Shown piece after piece: positions 43,686 through 54,795 of a DNA stretch of 64,000 bases. The notes below the pieces were generated by a model, which saw only the letters and a list, made by a program, of their open reading frames with translations, did not search any database and was not told the origin of the DNA. Numbering within the stretch: the first letter of the stretch is position 1; each line of letters starts with the position of its first letter. This stretch comes from Paracoccus fistulariae (GTDB lineage: Bacteria > Pseudomonadota > Alphaproteobacteria > Rhodobacterales > Rhodobacteraceae), in assembly GCF_028553785.1 (NCBI RefSeq), contig NZ_CP067136.1:3036501-3100500 (forward strand), given 5' to 3'. The translations under genes and the position numbers were made by a program.

Positions 43686-44561
43686 TTAGCGGGTCGGCAC
43701 CGGGGTTTCGCCGCGATAGTCATAGAATCCGCGCCCGGTCTTGCGACCCAGCCAGCCCGCCTCGACATATTTGGTCAGCAGCGGGCAGGGGCGGTATTTG
43801 GTATCGGCCAGCCCGTCATGCAGCACGTTCATGATCGCCAGACAGGTATCCAGCCCGATGAAATCCGCCAGTTCCAGCGGGCCCATCGGCCAATTCGCCC
43901 CCAGCTTCATCGACTGGTCGATGGATTTGACCGAGCCGACCCCTTCATACAGCGTATAGACCGCCTCGTTGATCATCGGCATCAGGATGCGGTTCACGAT
44001 GAAGGCCGGGAAATCTTCGGCGCTGGCGGCGGTCTTGCCCAGCTTGTCCACAACCTCGTGCAGCAGGTCATAGGTGGCCTGATCGGTGGCGATGCCGCGG
44101 ATCAGCTCGACCAGCTGCATCACCGGCACCGGGTTCATGAAATGGAACCCCATGAATTTCTCGGGGCGGTCGGTGCGGCTTGCCAGACGGGTGATCGAAA
44201 TCGACGAGGTGTTCGAGGTCAGGATCGTGTTCGGTTTCAGATGCGGGACCAGATCTTCGAAAATCGCCTGCTTGACCGTCTCACGCTCGGTCGCGGCTTC
44301 GATGACCAGATCTGTCTGACCCAGATCCGCCAGTTGCAGCGTGGTGCCGATGCGGCCCATGGCGGCGTTTTTCTCGTCCTGGGTGATCTTTTCGCGGCTG
44401 ACCTGACGCTCCATGTTCTTGTCGATCAGCATCAGGGCCTTATCCAGCGCGTCCTGACTGATATCGGTCATCAGGACCTCATAGCCGGCCAGTGCAAAGA
44501 CATGGGCAATGCCATTCCCCATCTGACCTGCGCCGATCACCCCAACCGTTTCAATAGCCAT
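43686..44561 (-). CDS. 3-hydroxybutyryl-CoA dehydrogenase
   Basis: 291 residues. N-terminal NAD-binding motif VGVIGAGQMGNGIAHVFALA, then the catalytic His/Glu region in KFMGFHFMNPVPVMQLVELI. The C-terminal dimerisation domain contains FIVNRILMPMINEA and GANWPMGPLELADFIGLD. Oxidises 3-hydroxyacyl-CoA (C4-type) to acetoacetyl-CoA, in line with polyhydroxybutyrate and acyl-CoA metabolism. It follows etfA after a strong terminator, so it has its own promoter. Confidence 0.94.
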   Translation of the reverse strand: MAIETVGVIGAGQMGNGIAHVFALAGYEVLMTDISQDALDKALMLIDKNMERQVSREKITQDEKNAAMGRIGTTLQLADLGQTDLVIEAATERETVKQAIFEDLVPHLKPNTILTSNTSSISITRLASRTDRPEKFMGFHFMNPVPVMQLVELIRGIATDQATYDLLHEVVDKLGKTAASAEDFPAFIVNRILMPMINEAVYTLYEGVGSVKSIDQSMKLGANWPMGPLELADFIGLDTCLAIMNVLHDGLADTKYRPCPLLTKYVEAGWLGRKTGRGFYDYRGETPVPTR

Positions 44562-44645
44562 CTGTCCGCATCCTATCTTGGTTGCCGCGACGATAGGGTG
44601 CGAAAGGGGGGCGTTTCAATGCGAAAACGACCAGAGGTGACGCCA

Positions 44646-44677
44646 AGAAAAAACGCCCCGGACAATGCCGGGGCGTT
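44646..44677 (-). terminator. intrinsic terminator of etfA
   Basis: 10-bp perfect stem AACGCCCCGG (44652-44661) / CCGGGGCGTT (44668-44677). On the minus strand T-rich sequence follows. Confidence 0.85.
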
Positions 44678-44700
44678 CAAGGGTCGGAAAATCTGCCCGC

Positions 44701-45627
44701 TTACAGTTTCTCGGTCAGTTCCGGCACGGCGTCAAAGAGATCCGCGACCAGGCCGTAATCGGCGATCTGGAAGATCGGGGCCTCTTCGTCCTTGTTGATC
44801 GCGACGATGACCTTGCTGTCCTTCATCCCGGCCAGGTGCTGGATCGCGCCCGAGATGCCCACGGCGACGTAAAGCTCGGGCGCCACGACCTTGCCGGTCT
44901 GACCCACCTGCCAGTCATTCGGGGCATAGCCGCTGTCCACCGCAGCGCGTGAGGCACCGACGGCGGCGCCCAGCTTGTCGGCCAGCTTCTCGATGATCTC
45001 GAACTGCTCTTTCGAGCCGACGCCACGGCCACCCGACACCACGCGACCGGCCGAGGTCAGCTCGGGGCGGTCGCTTTCGGCCACCTGATCGGACACCCAG
45101 GAGGACAGGCCCGGATCATCGGCCAGCACCGCATCCTCGACGGGTGCCGAACCGCCGTCACCCGCAGCGTCGAAGCTGGCGGTGCGCACGGTAAAGACCT
45201 TTTTCGGATCCTTCGATTTCACCGTCTGGATCGCATTGCCGGCATAGACCGGACGTTCGAACGTGTCGGCATCGACCACCGCCGACACATCCGAGATCAC
45301 CATCACATCCAGCAGCGCGGCGACGCGCGGCATGATGTTCTTGGCATCGGTCGTGGCGGGCGCGGCGATGTGGTCATAATCACCAGCCAGAGAGACCAGC
45401 AGCGCCGCGGCCGGTTCGGCTAGGCGGTGGCCGTAACGCGCATCCTCGGCGACCAGAACCTTGGCGACGCCCTCGATCTTGGCGGCCTCCTCGGCGGCGG
45501 CCTTGGCGCTGGAACCGGCGCAAAGCACCGTCACATCGCCCAGACCCTTGACCGCATTCACGGCCTTGGCCGTCGCATCGCGGTTCAGTTCGCCATTCGT
45601 GACTTCACCCAGCAGAAGAACAGCCAT
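44701..45627 (-). CDS. etfA: electron transfer flavoprotein subunit alpha
   Basis: 308 residues; with EtfB it carries electrons from acyl-CoA and other dehydrogenases to ETF-ubiquinone oxidoreductase. The C-terminal FAD domain is diagnostic: [40 protein letters not shown], and [20 protein letters not shown]. The ATG at 45627 overlaps the etfB stop by one base (TGATG); a GTG one codon earlier is an alternative. Confidence 0.96.
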   Translation of the reverse strand: MAVLLLGEVTNGELNRDATAKAVNAVKGLGDVTVLCAGSSAKAAAEEAAKIEGVAKVLVAEDARYGHRLAEPAAALLVSLAGDYDHIAAPATTDAKNIMPRVAALLDVMVISDVSAVVDADTFERPVYAGNAIQTVKSKDPKKVFTVRTASFDAAGDGGSAPVEDAVLADDPGLSSWVSDQVAESDRPELTSAGRVVSGGRGVGSKEQFEIIEKLADKLGAAVGASRAAVDSGYAPNDWQVGQTGKVVAPELYVAVGISGAIQHLAGMKDSKVIVAINKDEEAPIFQIADYGLVADLFDAVPELTEKL

Positions 45628-46385
45628 CACACGACCCCCGCTTCTTTCAGTTTCGACACCAGCTCATCGACCGAGCCGACCTTGATCCCGGCCTTGCGGC
45701 CCTCGGGTTCCTTGGTGTTGACGATCTCCAGCCGCGGCGAGACATCGACGCCGTAATCGGCGGCGGTCTTTTCCTCCAGCGGCTTTTTCTTGGCCTTCAT
45801 GATATTGGGAAGGCTGGCATAGCGCGGCTCGTTCAGGCGCAGGTCGGCGGTGACGATGGCGGGCATCTTGACCTCGATGGTCTGCAAGCCGCCATCCACT
45901 TCGCGGGTGACCTTGGCGCTGTCGCCCTCGATCTCGACCTTGCTGGCAAAGGTGGCCTGCGACCAGCCCAGCAGCGCCGCCAGCATCTGGCCGGTGGCGT
46001 TCATGTCATTGTCGATGGCCTGCTTGCCCGCGATCACCAGCCCGGGCTGTTCCTCATCGATCACGGCTTTCAGGATCTTGGCGACGGCCAGCGGCTCGAT
46101 ATCGGTGCCGACATCATCGGCGGCGACGACCAGAATGGCGCGATCCGCGCCCATGGCCAGCGCCGTGCGCAGCGTTTCCTGTGCCTGCTTGACGCCGATC
46201 GAGACGGCCACGACCTCTTCGGCCTTGCCTGCCTCTTTCAGACGGATGGCCTCTTCGACGGCAATCTCGTCAAACGGGTTCATCGACATCTTCACATTCG
46301 CAAGATCAACTCCCGATCCGTCCGCCTTCACACGGGCCTTCACGTTATAGTCGATCACGCGCTTGACTGGCACGAGAACCTTCAT
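45627..46385 (-). CDS. etfB: electron transfer flavoprotein subunit beta
   Basis: 252 residues. The AMP-binding fold starts [20 protein letters not shown]. The family signature [20 protein letters not shown] appears as [11 protein letters not shown], and the recognition-loop region contains [20 protein letters not shown]. It is the first gene of the etfBA pair and is coupled to etfA. Confidence 0.96.
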   Translation of the reverse strand: MKVLVPVKRVIDYNVKARVKADGSGVDLANVKMSMNPFDEIAVEEAIRLKEAGKAEEVVAVSIGVKQAQETLRTALAMGADRAILVVAADDVGTDIEPLAVAKILKAVIDEEQPGLVIAGKQAIDNDMNATGQMLAALLGWSQATFASKVEIEGDSAKVTREVDGGLQTIEVKMPAIVTADLRLNEPRYASLPNIMKAKKKPLEEKTAADYGVDVSPRLEIVNTKEPEGRKAGIKVGSVDELVSKLKEAGVV

Positions 46386-46521
46386 TGGCCTCTCTCCCTT
46401 TTGTTTGCGTCATCTTTCGAGGGACAGTGTTAGCGGCTGGTTTTCTGCATGTGCAACATAAAAACGCCTTGAGACGTAGCGTTTGCGGCGCAGATCATGC
46501 CACCTGGCGCGGGTGCTGGCG

Positions 46522-47094
46522 CTAACGGCTGGCCCCCGGAACCCACAGGATATCCTCTGTCCCCCCACCATTTGCCTGTCTGGCCGCCACGAAAAGCCAG
46601 TCCGACAGGCGATTCAGATAGCGCACGGCGGCGCTGTTCACATCACCCGCCGCAGCCAGGTCGACCGCCCGGCGCTCGGCCCGGCGTGCCACGGTGCGCG
46701 ACAGGTGCAGATGCGCCGCCAAGACGGTCCCGCCCGGCAGGATAAAGCTGCGCAGCGGTTTCAGATCGGCGTTCATTTCGTCGATTTCGGTTTCCAGCCG
46801 GATGACCTGATCGTCGATGATCCGCAGCACGGGATATTCGGCCTCATCGTCACGGGCCATGTTCGGCCGCGCCAGATCGGCGCCCAGATCGAACAGATCG
46901 TTCTGGATCATCGCGATGCGGTCCGACAGGATATCCGCCGCATGCAACCGGCACAGGCCCAGCGTGGCGTTCAGTTCGTCCACGGTGCCATAGGCCTCGA
47001 CCCGGGCGTCGTTCTTGGCAACCCTGCTGCCATCCGACAGCGCGGTATCGCCCTTGTCGCCGGTGCGGGTATAGATCTTGTTCAGAACGACCAT
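46522..47094 (-). CDS. PduO-type cob(I)alamin adenosyltransferase
   Basis: 190 residues; transfers adenosyl from ATP to cob(I)alamin to make coenzyme B12. The ATP-binding N-terminus is NKIYTRTGDKGDTALSDGSR, and conserved residues continue with RTVARRAERRAV and NRLSDWLFVAARQAN. The ATG overlaps the stop of the upstream HIG1-like gene by one base. In Rhodobacterales this gene is commonly next to etfBA, as here. Adenosylcobalamin would serve methylmalonyl-CoA or ethylmalonyl-CoA mutase encoded elsewhere. Confidence 0.93.
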   Translation of the reverse strand: MVVLNKIYTRTGDKGDTALSDGSRVAKNDARVEAYGTVDELNATLGLCRLHAADILSDRIAMIQNDLFDLGADLARPNMARDDEAEYPVLRIIDDQVIRLETEIDEMNADLKPLRSFILPGGTVLAAHLHLSRTVARRAERRAVDLAAAGDVNSAAVRYLNRLSDWLFVAARQANGGGTEDILWVPGASR

Positions 47095-47294
47095 CAGCGT
47101 CCCCTCAGCCAGATCAGCGTCATGATCAGCGCGATTGCGACTGCCTGTGCGATAATCCGCCAGCGCATGATCTTGTTGGCATTGCGCCGGTTGAATTCGC
47201 CACCTTTTGCGAAGCCGCCGATTCCGGTCAGCAGGATGGCAAACACCACCAGCATCGCCAGAATGATCAGGTAATACATCGAATTGTCTTGCAT
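47094..47294 (-). CDS. twin transmembrane helix small protein (HIG1-like)
   Basis: 66 residues with two membrane helices: YYLIILAMLVVFAILLTGIG and IIAQAVAIALIMTLIWLRG. Between them is GGFAKGGEFNRRNANKIMRW, the conserved turn of HIG1-domain proteins. In mitochondria HIG1 proteins assist cytochrome oxidase and supercomplexes; the bacterial relatives may do something similar, but this is inference. Coupled to the PduO gene by TGATG. Confidence 0.85.
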   Translation of the reverse strand: MQDNSMYYLIILAMLVVFAILLTGIGGFAKGGEFNRRNANKIMRWRIIAQAVAIALIMTLIWLRGR

Positions 47295-47318
47295 GCGGGA
47301 CCGCCTTTCCTGCGCAGA

Positions 47319-48137
47319 CTAGTTGCGGCGGGCGAACCAGTCCAGAGCGCGGGTCGAGAGAATGCGCCGCCCAATGCCGGAAATCCGGGTCGGCGTGGTG
47401 ACATAATAGCGCGGTTTGGGCCGTCTTGTCGTCAGTGCCTGCAGGATCACATCGCTGACGGCAGAGGCCGGCAGTTCGAAACGGTCTTTCCCTTCGGGAT
47501 GATAAAGCCGTTTCTGAAGGTTGTCGCGATATTGCTGCTGCCGGGGGCTGTCCTGCCAGTTCACCCATTTTTCGAAATGCGGGATCGAGTTCACGCGGAT
47601 GCGGCTGGTGATCGGTCCCGGTTCGATCAGCACGACCTTGACCGGGCTGTCCCTCATCTCGATGCGCAGCACGTCCGTCAGCCCCTCCAGCGCGAATTTC
47701 GTCGCGACATAGGCGCCGCGCCAGGGGATGCCGACAAGCCCCAGGACAGAGCTGATATTGACGATCCGCCCGCCATGCGCGCGAAAATGCGGGATCAGGC
47801 GCACGGTCAGGTCATGGGTGCCGAAAAGATTTGCCTCGAAAATCGCCTGCAGGCCGCCGCGCGGGATATCCTCGACCGCGCCGGGCAGGGCGAAGGCGGC
47901 GTTGTTGACCAGCGCGTCAAGCCGACCCTCTGCCAGAACCTCTTCGGCCAGACGTGCCACGCTATCGGGATCGGACAGTTCCAGATGCAGGCAACTCATC
48001 CCTTCCGCTTGCCGGGCGGCGATATCCTCGGGCTTGCGGCAGGTCGCCACGACCTGCCAGCCTTCGGCCTGCAACCGGCGCGCGGCGTCCAGTCCGATCC
48101 CCGAGGAACAGCCCGTGACCAGAACCCGACCGGTCAT
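47319..48137 (-). CDS. SDR family NAD(P)-dependent oxidoreductase
   Basis: 272 residues of the classical short-chain dehydrogenase type. Cofactor motif VLVTGCSSGIGLDAA, NNA in LVNNAAFALPG, catalytic Ser in VNISSVLGLVG and YxxxK in YVATKFALE. The C-terminal part (HPEGKDRFELPASAVSDVIL) is variable. The substrate is unknown. It starts 4 bases before the SH3 gene ends and is likely co-transcribed. Confidence 0.92.
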   Translation of the reverse strand: MTGRVLVTGCSSGIGLDAARRLQAEGWQVVATCRKPEDIAARQAEGMSCLHLELSDPDSVARLAEEVLAEGRLDALVNNAAFALPGAVEDIPRGGLQAIFEANLFGTHDLTVRLIPHFRAHGGRIVNISSVLGLVGIPWRGAYVATKFALEGLTDVLRIEMRDSPVKVVLIEPGPITSRIRVNSIPHFEKWVNWQDSPRQQQYRDNLQKRLYHPEGKDRFELPASAVSDVILQALTTRRPKPRYYVTTPTRISGIGRRILSTRALDWFARRN

Positions 48138-48679
48138 TCCGCGGGCGAAAGGAATTGCCCCGACATATAGCCCTCGCGACCCTCGGCATCGCGGATGCGG
48201 ATCCAGGAGCCATCGGTGGGGCCAAGCGCCTCGACCGGTGCCCCTTCGCCAAGCGCGCCGATCACGCGGTCGCTGGTCGTCGGGCCTGCGCGAAAGTTGA
48301 CGCGACTGCCGGTCACGTAAAGGATCGGGCCGCTGGCGGTGCTGCGCAGATCCTCGGCGCGATCTTGCTGGCCTTCCTTGCCCTCATGTTCGGGTGAGGG
48401 GCGCAGCGGCGGGCCGGGGAACCTGTCGACCCGCTGCGGTGTCTGCGATTCTGCCTGAACGACCGCCGGGGCCGCCTCTTCGGGCTGCGTGTCATCGTTC
48501 GGGGCGATCGAGGTCTTGATCTGTTCGATCAGCTTTCTGGTTTCGGGATCCTGCGCGGTGGGACGCGGCTCCTCGGTCGGGGTCACGGTGGCGGTGCTGT
48601 CGCCATCCGGGCCGACCGCGATCATGGTCACCGCGATGACGGCCAGCAATGCCAGCACCAAAAGGCCCAGTCGAATCAT
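48134..48679 (-). CDS. exported SH3 domain protein
   Basis: 181 residues. One N-terminal membrane anchor or uncleaved signal (IRLGLLVLALLAVIAVTMIA), then a long disordered, Pro/Glu-rich linker. A C-terminal bacterial SH3 domain follows (YVTGSRVNFRAGPTTSDRVI, GALGEGAPVEALG, WIRIRDAEGREGYMSGQFL). Such proteins sit in the periplasm and may bind cell wall or protein ligands. It is upstream of, and overlaps, the SDR gene; the functional link is not evident. Confidence 0.85.
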   Translation of the reverse strand: MIRLGLLVLALLAVIAVTMIAVGPDGDSTATVTPTEEPRPTAQDPETRKLIEQIKTSIAPNDDTQPEEAAPAVVQAESQTPQRVDRFPGPPLRPSPEHEGKEGQQDRAEDLRSTASGPILYVTGSRVNFRAGPTTSDRVIGALGEGAPVEALGPTDGSWIRIRDAEGREGYMSGQFLSPAE

Positions 48680-48827
48680 GCCGTCATCCCCATCGTCTGT
48701 CCCATCTGGCGCGGTCCTTAACCTATCTTAACGAGCAAGGCCAATTCCCCGCGCCTGCACCCGGTTCCCGCATCAGGACGAAATTTCCGTCTGGACCGGC
48801 GCCGCGCTGCGTCCTATCCAGTGGCGC

Positions 48828-51071
48828 ATGTCAGATGATACGCCGATCGAGCCCGAAGAAAATACCGTCCCCGAACCGCTGAGCCGCGCGATCGGCGACC
48901 GGTATCTGACCTATGCGCTGTCCACGATCATGAATCGTGCGCTGCCCGATGCCCGCGATGGTCTGAAGCCCGTGCATCGGCGGATCCTGTTCGCGATGCG
49001 CGAACTCCGGCTGTCGCCGAACGGCGCCTTTCGCAAATCGGCCAAGATCACCGGCGATGTGATGGGCAACTATCACCCCCATGGCGATGCCGCGATCTAT
49101 GATGCGATGGCGCGTCTGGCCCAGGATTTCGCCATGCGCTATCCGCTGGTGGACGGGCAGGGCAATTTCGGCAATATCGACGGCGATAACCCCGCCGCCG
49201 CCCGCTATACCGAGGCGCGTCTTGCGGGCACCTCGGAATCGCTGATGGACGGGCTGGCCGAAGACGCGGTCGATTTTCGCCCGAATTACGATGGCACGCT
49301 GACCGAGCCTGTCGTGCTGCCCTCGGCCTTTCCCAATCTGCTGGCGAATGGTGCCTCGGGGATTGCGGTGGGTATGGCGACCAATGTGCCGCCCCATAAC
49401 CTGCATGAGGTGATCGACGCCTGCCTGCATCTGATCAAGACGCCCGATGCGCGCGACGACACGCTGGCCGGGATCATTCAGGGGCCGGATTTCCCGACCG
49501 GTGGGGTGATCGTCGAAAGCCGCGAAACCATTGCCGAGAATTACCGCACGGGCCGGGGCGCTTTCCGCGTCCGGGCACGCTGGTCGGTCGAGGATCTGGG
49601 CCGGGGCCAATGGCAGGTCGTGGTCACTGAAATCCCCTATCAGGTGCAGAAATCCAAGCTGATCGAGCGTCTGGCCGAGCTGATCCAGACCAAGAAGATC
49701 CCGATCCTTGCCGATGTGCGCGACGAATCGGCCGAGGATATCCGCATCGTTCTGGACCCCAAGACCCGCAGCGTCGACCCCGAACAGATGATGGCCGCGC
49801 TGTTCCGCGTCAGCGATCTGGAACTGCGTTTCAACATGAACATGAACGTGCTGATCGATGGCCGCGTGCCCAAGGTCTGCAGCCTTAAAGAGGTCCTGCG
49901 CGCCTTTCTGGACCACCGCCGCGAGGTGCTGCTGCGCCGCACGAATTACCGGCTGGACAAGATCGCCGCCCGGCTTGAGGTGCTTGAAGGCTATCTGATC
50001 GCCTATCTGAACCTGGACCGGGTGATCGAGATCATCCGCTATGAGGATGATCCGAAGGCGGTGATGATCGCCGAATTCAAGCTGTCCGATGTCCAGGTCG
50101 AAGCGATCCTGAACATGCGCCTGCGCGCCCTGCGCAAGCTGGAAGAGATCGAGCTGCGCACGGAACGCGACAATCTTCTGGCCGAGCGCGAAGAGCTGCA
50201 GGCGATGCTGGCCGATGAGGCGCAGCAATGGTCGCGCATATCGGATCAGTTGAAAGAGGTGCGCAACCTCTTCGGAAAATCCTCGGAAGAGGGTAAACGC
50301 CGCACCGATATCGCCGAGGCCCCGGATGTCGCGCCCATCGACATGGACGCCATGATCGAACGAGAGCCGCTGACCGTGATCTTGTCCAAAATGGGCTGGA
50401 TCCGGGCGATGAAGGGCCATCAGGCGCTGGATGCGGAACTGAAATTCAAGGATGGCGACGGTCCGGGGCTGGCGCTGCATGCGGAAACCACCGACAAGCT
50501 GATGGTTTTCGCCTCGAATGGCCGGTTCTACACCCTTCCCGCCAATAACCTGCCCGGTGGTCGCGGCATGGGAGAGCCGCTGCGCCTGATGATCGATCTG
50601 CCCAATGAGGCCGAGGTGATCGCCGTGTTCCCCTGGCGCGAGGGCGAGAAATATCTGGTCGCATCGAAGGCTGGCGACGGGTTCATCGTCGCCGCGGGCG
50701 ATATTCTGGCGCAGACCAAATCGGGCAAGCAGGTGCTTAATGGCGAGGCGCTGCTGTGCCGCCCGGTGACGGGCGATCACATCGTGCTGGTCGGATCGAA
50801 CCGCTATATGCTGGTCTTCCCGGCCAGCGACTTGCCGGAAATGTCGCGTGGGAAGGGCGTCCGCCTGCAGAAATTCGGCAGCGGCGGCGGGTTGGTTGCG
50901 GCTGATACACTGACCGATGCCACCTTCGTGACCCTGTCCGAGGGGCTCAGCTGGCCCATGGGCGGCGGCAAGACCCGCACAGAACGCGATCTTGGCGAAT
51001 GGCTGGGCAAGCGCGCAAGCGCCGGTCGCGCGGTGCCGCACGGCTTCCCAAGTAACAACAAGTTCGGCTGA
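48828..51071 (+). CDS. parC: DNA topoisomerase IV subunit A
   Basis: 747 residues; decatenates chromosomes with ParE. The catalytic tyrosine is Tyr127 in [11 protein letters not shown]. The quinolone-determining region reads [11 protein letters not shown]: the position equivalent to E. coli Ser80 is Ala88, and Glu84 is matched by Asp92. The [10 protein letters not shown] and [13 protein letters not shown] motifs confirm the family. The C-terminal part is much shorter than a GyrA propeller and has no complete GyrA box, so ParC is preferred over GyrA. Single gene. Confidence 0.95.
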   Translation: MSDDTPIEPEENTVPEPLSRAIGDRYLTYALSTIMNRALPDARDGLKPVHRRILFAMRELRLSPNGAFRKSAKITGDVMGNYHPHGDAAIYDAMARLAQDFAMRYPLVDGQGNFGNIDGDNPAAARYTEARLAGTSESLMDGLAEDAVDFRPNYDGTLTEPVVLPSAFPNLLANGASGIAVGMATNVPPHNLHEVIDACLHLIKTPDARDDTLAGIIQGPDFPTGGVIVESRETIAENYRTGRGAFRVRARWSVEDLGRGQWQVVVTEIPYQVQKSKLIERLAELIQTKKIPILADVRDESAEDIRIVLDPKTRSVDPEQMMAALFRVSDLELRFNMNMNVLIDGRVPKVCSLKEVLRAFLDHRREVLLRRTNYRLDKIAARLEVLEGYLIAYLNLDRVIEIIRYEDDPKAVMIAEFKLSDVQVEAILNMRLRALRKLEEIELRTERDNLLAEREELQAMLADEAQQWSRISDQLKEVRNLFGKSSEEGKRRTDIAEAPDVAPIDMDAMIEREPLTVILSKMGWIRAMKGHQALDAELKFKDGDGPGLALHAETTDKLMVFASNGRFYTLPANNLPGGRGMGEPLRLMIDLPNEAEVIAVFPWREGEKYLVASKAGDGFIVAAGDILAQTKSGKQVLNGEALLCRPVTGDHIVLVGSNRYMLVFPASDLPEMSRGKGVRLQKFGSGGGLVAADTLTDATFVTLSEGLSWPMGGGKTRTERDLGEWLGKRASAGRAVPHGFPSNNKFG

Positions 51072-51088
51072 CCAGTGCGCCGCGCGGC

Positions 51089-51673
51089 TTAGCGGCGGCG
51101 CACCCATTTCCAGCCGGTCAGCATCGGCCTTACCAGATCCTCGTGCTTCCACAGCCGGTAAAAGGCGATGGTGGCGATATGCAGGATGACCAGGATCAGC
51201 AGGATATTCGCGCCCAGATGGTGCCAGCCGACCGCCTTGCGCGACGTGGCGCTGCTGACCTGATCGGCCAGCGGTCCGACATTGATGTAATCGTCGGGAT
51301 CCGCGATCAGCCCGGTTCCCGTCTGCCAGATCAGCGCCGCCAGCATGGCAAAGACGGCCAGACCGCCCAGCGGGTTATGACCGGGCCAGAGGCTGGGCGT
51401 GCGCCGGAACATGGTCTTCACATAGGCCAGCAGCGCCCTGGGCCGTGGCAGAAAGCTGGAAAATCGCGCAGGTTCCGGCCCGATGAAGCCCCAGACCAGC
51501 CGGAATGCCAGCAGGGTGATGATGCCATAGCCGAACCAGAAATGCAGCGTCATGACATTCGGGCCGAACTTGCCCAACAGCCAATTCGCGATCACCAGCG
51601 TTGCCAGCGCCCAGTGGTAGAAGCGCAGGGCAGGGTCCCAGACCCTGACCCGTCTGGCGGTTTCCTGGGCCAT
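51089..51673 (-). CDS. cytochrome b (b561-type)
   Basis: 194 residues with four transmembrane helices. Haem-ligating histidines are in LRFYHWALATLVIANW, TLHFWFGYGI, and VGWHHLGANILLILVILHIA. The VWDPALRFYHW start and AFRLVWGFIG motif are those of cytochrome b561 domains that partner soluble cytochromes. It is one base after the cytochrome c' gene. In Rhodobacter a similar c'-b pair is known; electron transfer between quinol and c' is a likely inference. Confidence 0.9.
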   Translation of the reverse strand: MAQETARRVRVWDPALRFYHWALATLVIANWLLGKFGPNVMTLHFWFGYGIITLLAFRLVWGFIGPEPARFSSFLPRPRALLAYVKTMFRRTPSLWPGHNPLGGLAVFAMLAALIWQTGTGLIADPDDYINVGPLADQVSSATSRKAVGWHHLGANILLILVILHIATIAFYRLWKHEDLVRPMLTGWKWVRRR

Positions 51674-51674
51674 G

Positions 51675-52133
51675 TCAGCGCGGTTTGCGGTAATCGTCGT
51701 GGCAGGCCTTGCAGGTTCCGCCCAGCTGCTGCAGCACCGGCCCGATGCTGGCCTGCCCGCCGGTGACGGCGGCCTGCGACCCGGCAGCCGCGTTTTTCAG
51801 ATCCGCCAGCTTTGCGCTGAAACCTTCGGGGTTTTCGAAAGCCGCCGGCAGGGTCGCGGACTCACTGGTATCCTCGGATGACGTGCCGGGCACCGCGAAG
51901 AGGGGCGCCACATTGTAATTCGTCAGCGCCTCCAGATTGGCGGCGGCGGCGGCAGCGGCGGCCTCGTCATAGTCGATCTCGCCCTTGGCCATTCCCGACA
52001 GCTTGCCCATCTCGATCGAGATCAGGCTCATATAGCCCTGACGCCCCTCGATCGCGTCTTCGGCATCCTGAGCGAAAATCGCGGTGGGCGCGGCAAGCGC
52101 GGTGGCGATGACGGCGTATTTCAAGAATTGCAT
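51675..52133 (-). CDS. cytochrome c' (class II c-type cytochrome)
   Basis: 152 residues including a signal peptide (MQFLKYAVIATALAAPTAIFAQ). The haem-attachment motif CKACH is near the C-terminus (GGTCKACHDDYRKP), the hallmark of class II cytochromes. The four-helix bundle begins ARQGYM-like (GRQGYMSLISIEMGKL). AGGAG is 6 bases before the ATG at 52133; a longer frame to 52232 is not supported. It probably binds NO or functions as an electron carrier with the adjacent cytochrome b. Confidence 0.92.
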   Translation of the reverse strand: MQFLKYAVIATALAAPTAIFAQDAEDAIEGRQGYMSLISIEMGKLSGMAKGEIDYDEAAAAAAAANLEALTNYNVAPLFAVPGTSSEDTSESATLPAAFENPEGFSAKLADLKNAAAGSQAAVTGGQASIGPVLQQLGGTCKACHDDYRKPR

Positions 52134-52309
52134 TGCTGGCTCCTGTCGGGCGTGGCTATGGCGGTTGCGTTCCGGGTGCTGCCAAGGTCGCGGCAGTCTG
52201 AAAACATTGCCAGAGAGCGCAAGCCGGATCAATCGTATGCATCAAATGGCTGGGTCTTGCGACCGCGTGCCCCGCCCAGGGAAAATCATGGCCGGGCGGG
52301 GCAATAGTG

Positions 52310-53188
52310 TCAGGAATACAGCGGCGTAACGCCCGCCTCTTCATGGATCTTGTTGACGGTATTTTGATCGACGCCAAGGGCCTTGGCCAGATCGTTCAGA
52401 TATTCCGCCTCGGCCAGGCTATCCAGATCGATGGCCAGCAGCGACATCAGATAGACCTGCGCCTCAAGCCCCTGCGGCACCTCACGCGCCAGCGCCTTGG
52501 CATCGACCGGCGTGGCCATCTGTTCGCGGATGAAATTCCGCTCGTCCTCGTCCAGATCGTCGCCCAGATGGGACAGCAGGCGCTGCTTTTCGGCCTCGTC
52601 GATCTTGCCGTCGGATTTCGCGGCCTGGATCATCGCTTTCAGCATCAGCCCGGCCACGGCATTCTGTTCCGGCGTCGGCAGAACCTCCGGCTCGCCATCG
52701 TTGGAGACGGCGTCATTGAACAGCTCGCCAAAGCTGGCGTCGTTGCGTTCCTGCGAGTCCTTGCGGGCCAGTCCGCCTGCGGCCGCGCCGCCCGCCGCAC
52801 CACCGGCCGCGCCGCCCAGAAGGCCGCCCAGCAGATCGCCCAGACCGCCTCCACCTTGACCGCGAGAGCCGGACAGGCTGTCCAGCAGGCCGCCCAGACC
52901 GCCCGAGGCGCCCGCCGAATTCGGCCCGCCATAACGGCGGCCGGTACCCGCGCCCGAGGAATTGCCGCCCAGAACCTGCCGCAGCATGTCCGAGACGCTG
53001 CCGCCCGAACTGCCGCTGGTGTTATTGCCCAGCAGGTCGTTCAGCAGACCGCCGCTGCCGCCCGAACGCGAACCTGCAGACTGGGTGCTGCGTCCCGAAC
53101 CCTGCTGGGTTTTCTTCATCAGCGCCCCGACGCCCTTGGCAACCATCACGCCTGCGGCAACACGGGCCAGGCTCTTCATCAAACTCAT
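52310..53188 (-). CDS. TerB/DUF533 family protein with Gly-rich region
   Basis: 292 residues. The N-terminal quarter ([20 protein letters not shown]) leads to a long Gly/Ser/Ala-rich low-complexity region (about residues 30-140). The C-terminal 140 residues form the tellurite-resistance TerB-like helical domain ([62 protein letters not shown]). DUF533 proteins have no defined function; membrane association is possible from the N-terminus. Divergent from tuf. Confidence 0.88.
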   Translation of the reverse strand: MSLMKSLARVAAGVMVAKGVGALMKKTQQGSGRSTQSAGSRSGGSGGLLNDLLGNNTSGSSGGSVSDMLRQVLGGNSSGAGTGRRYGGPNSAGASGGLGGLLDSLSGSRGQGGGGLGDLLGGLLGGAAGGAAGGAAAGGLARKDSQERNDASFGELFNDAVSNDGEPEVLPTPEQNAVAGLMLKAMIQAAKSDGKIDEAEKQRLLSHLGDDLDEDERNFIREQMATPVDAKALAREVPQGLEAQVYLMSLLAIDLDSLAEAEYLNDLAKALGVDQNTVNKIHEEAGVTPLYS

Positions 53189-53337
53189 ATCTCTACCTCC
53201 GTCAGGATGCCGGAATAGGGGTCATCCCATTGCATTCGTTGTTGAACGACTCGCTTCGCCCTCGGGTTCCCTGCCGATTCCGCGACAAGTTCCGCGCTGA
53301 CACATATAAAGGCAAAGGGAATTGGCGTTTGCCACCC

Positions 53338-53364
53338 TTGATTTTTCCCGAATCCGCTTATAAA
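53338..53364 (+). promoter_or_regulatory. candidate tuf promoter
   Basis: TTGATT at 53338-53343 and TATAAA at 53359-53364, 15-base spacer, 54 bases before the tuf start. The spacer is shorter than ideal. Confidence 0.4.
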
Positions 53365-53418
53365 TCGCGGCGCACATTCATCGGGGCCATCACGCCGCCC
53401 CGCGATCAGGAGGCCCAG

Positions 53419-54594
<1,176 letters not shown>

Positions 54595-54606
54595 TCATCG
54601 GCGTAG

Positions 54607-54666
54607 GGTGCGTGCAAGCACGCACCTTACCCAACATCAAGGCCCGTCCCGAAAGGGGCGGGCTTT
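54607..54666 (+). terminator. tuf terminator region, two hairpins
   Basis: First stem GGTGCGTGC (54607-54615) / GCACGCACC (54618-54626). Second stem GCCCGTCCC (54642-54650) / GGGGCGGGC (54655-54663) with a GAAA loop, followed by TTT. The second is the better intrinsic terminator. Confidence 0.7.
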
Positions 54667-54795
54667 CGCGTTGAAAGGGGGGGCTGCCCGCGGGAAGGTC
54701 GAAGAGATCGGCGCAAATATGCTGATGAACGCACTTGTTCAGGTGGAATACGGTGTCTGCGTCGTTGTCTTCTCTGAATGAAAGGGAGGGCAACT

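Noticed and set aside
48831..51152. Minus-strand open frame of 773 codons opposite parC
   Set aside because: parC motifs are unambiguous on the plus strand; the opposite frame encodes a His/Arg/Gln-rich low-information sequence.
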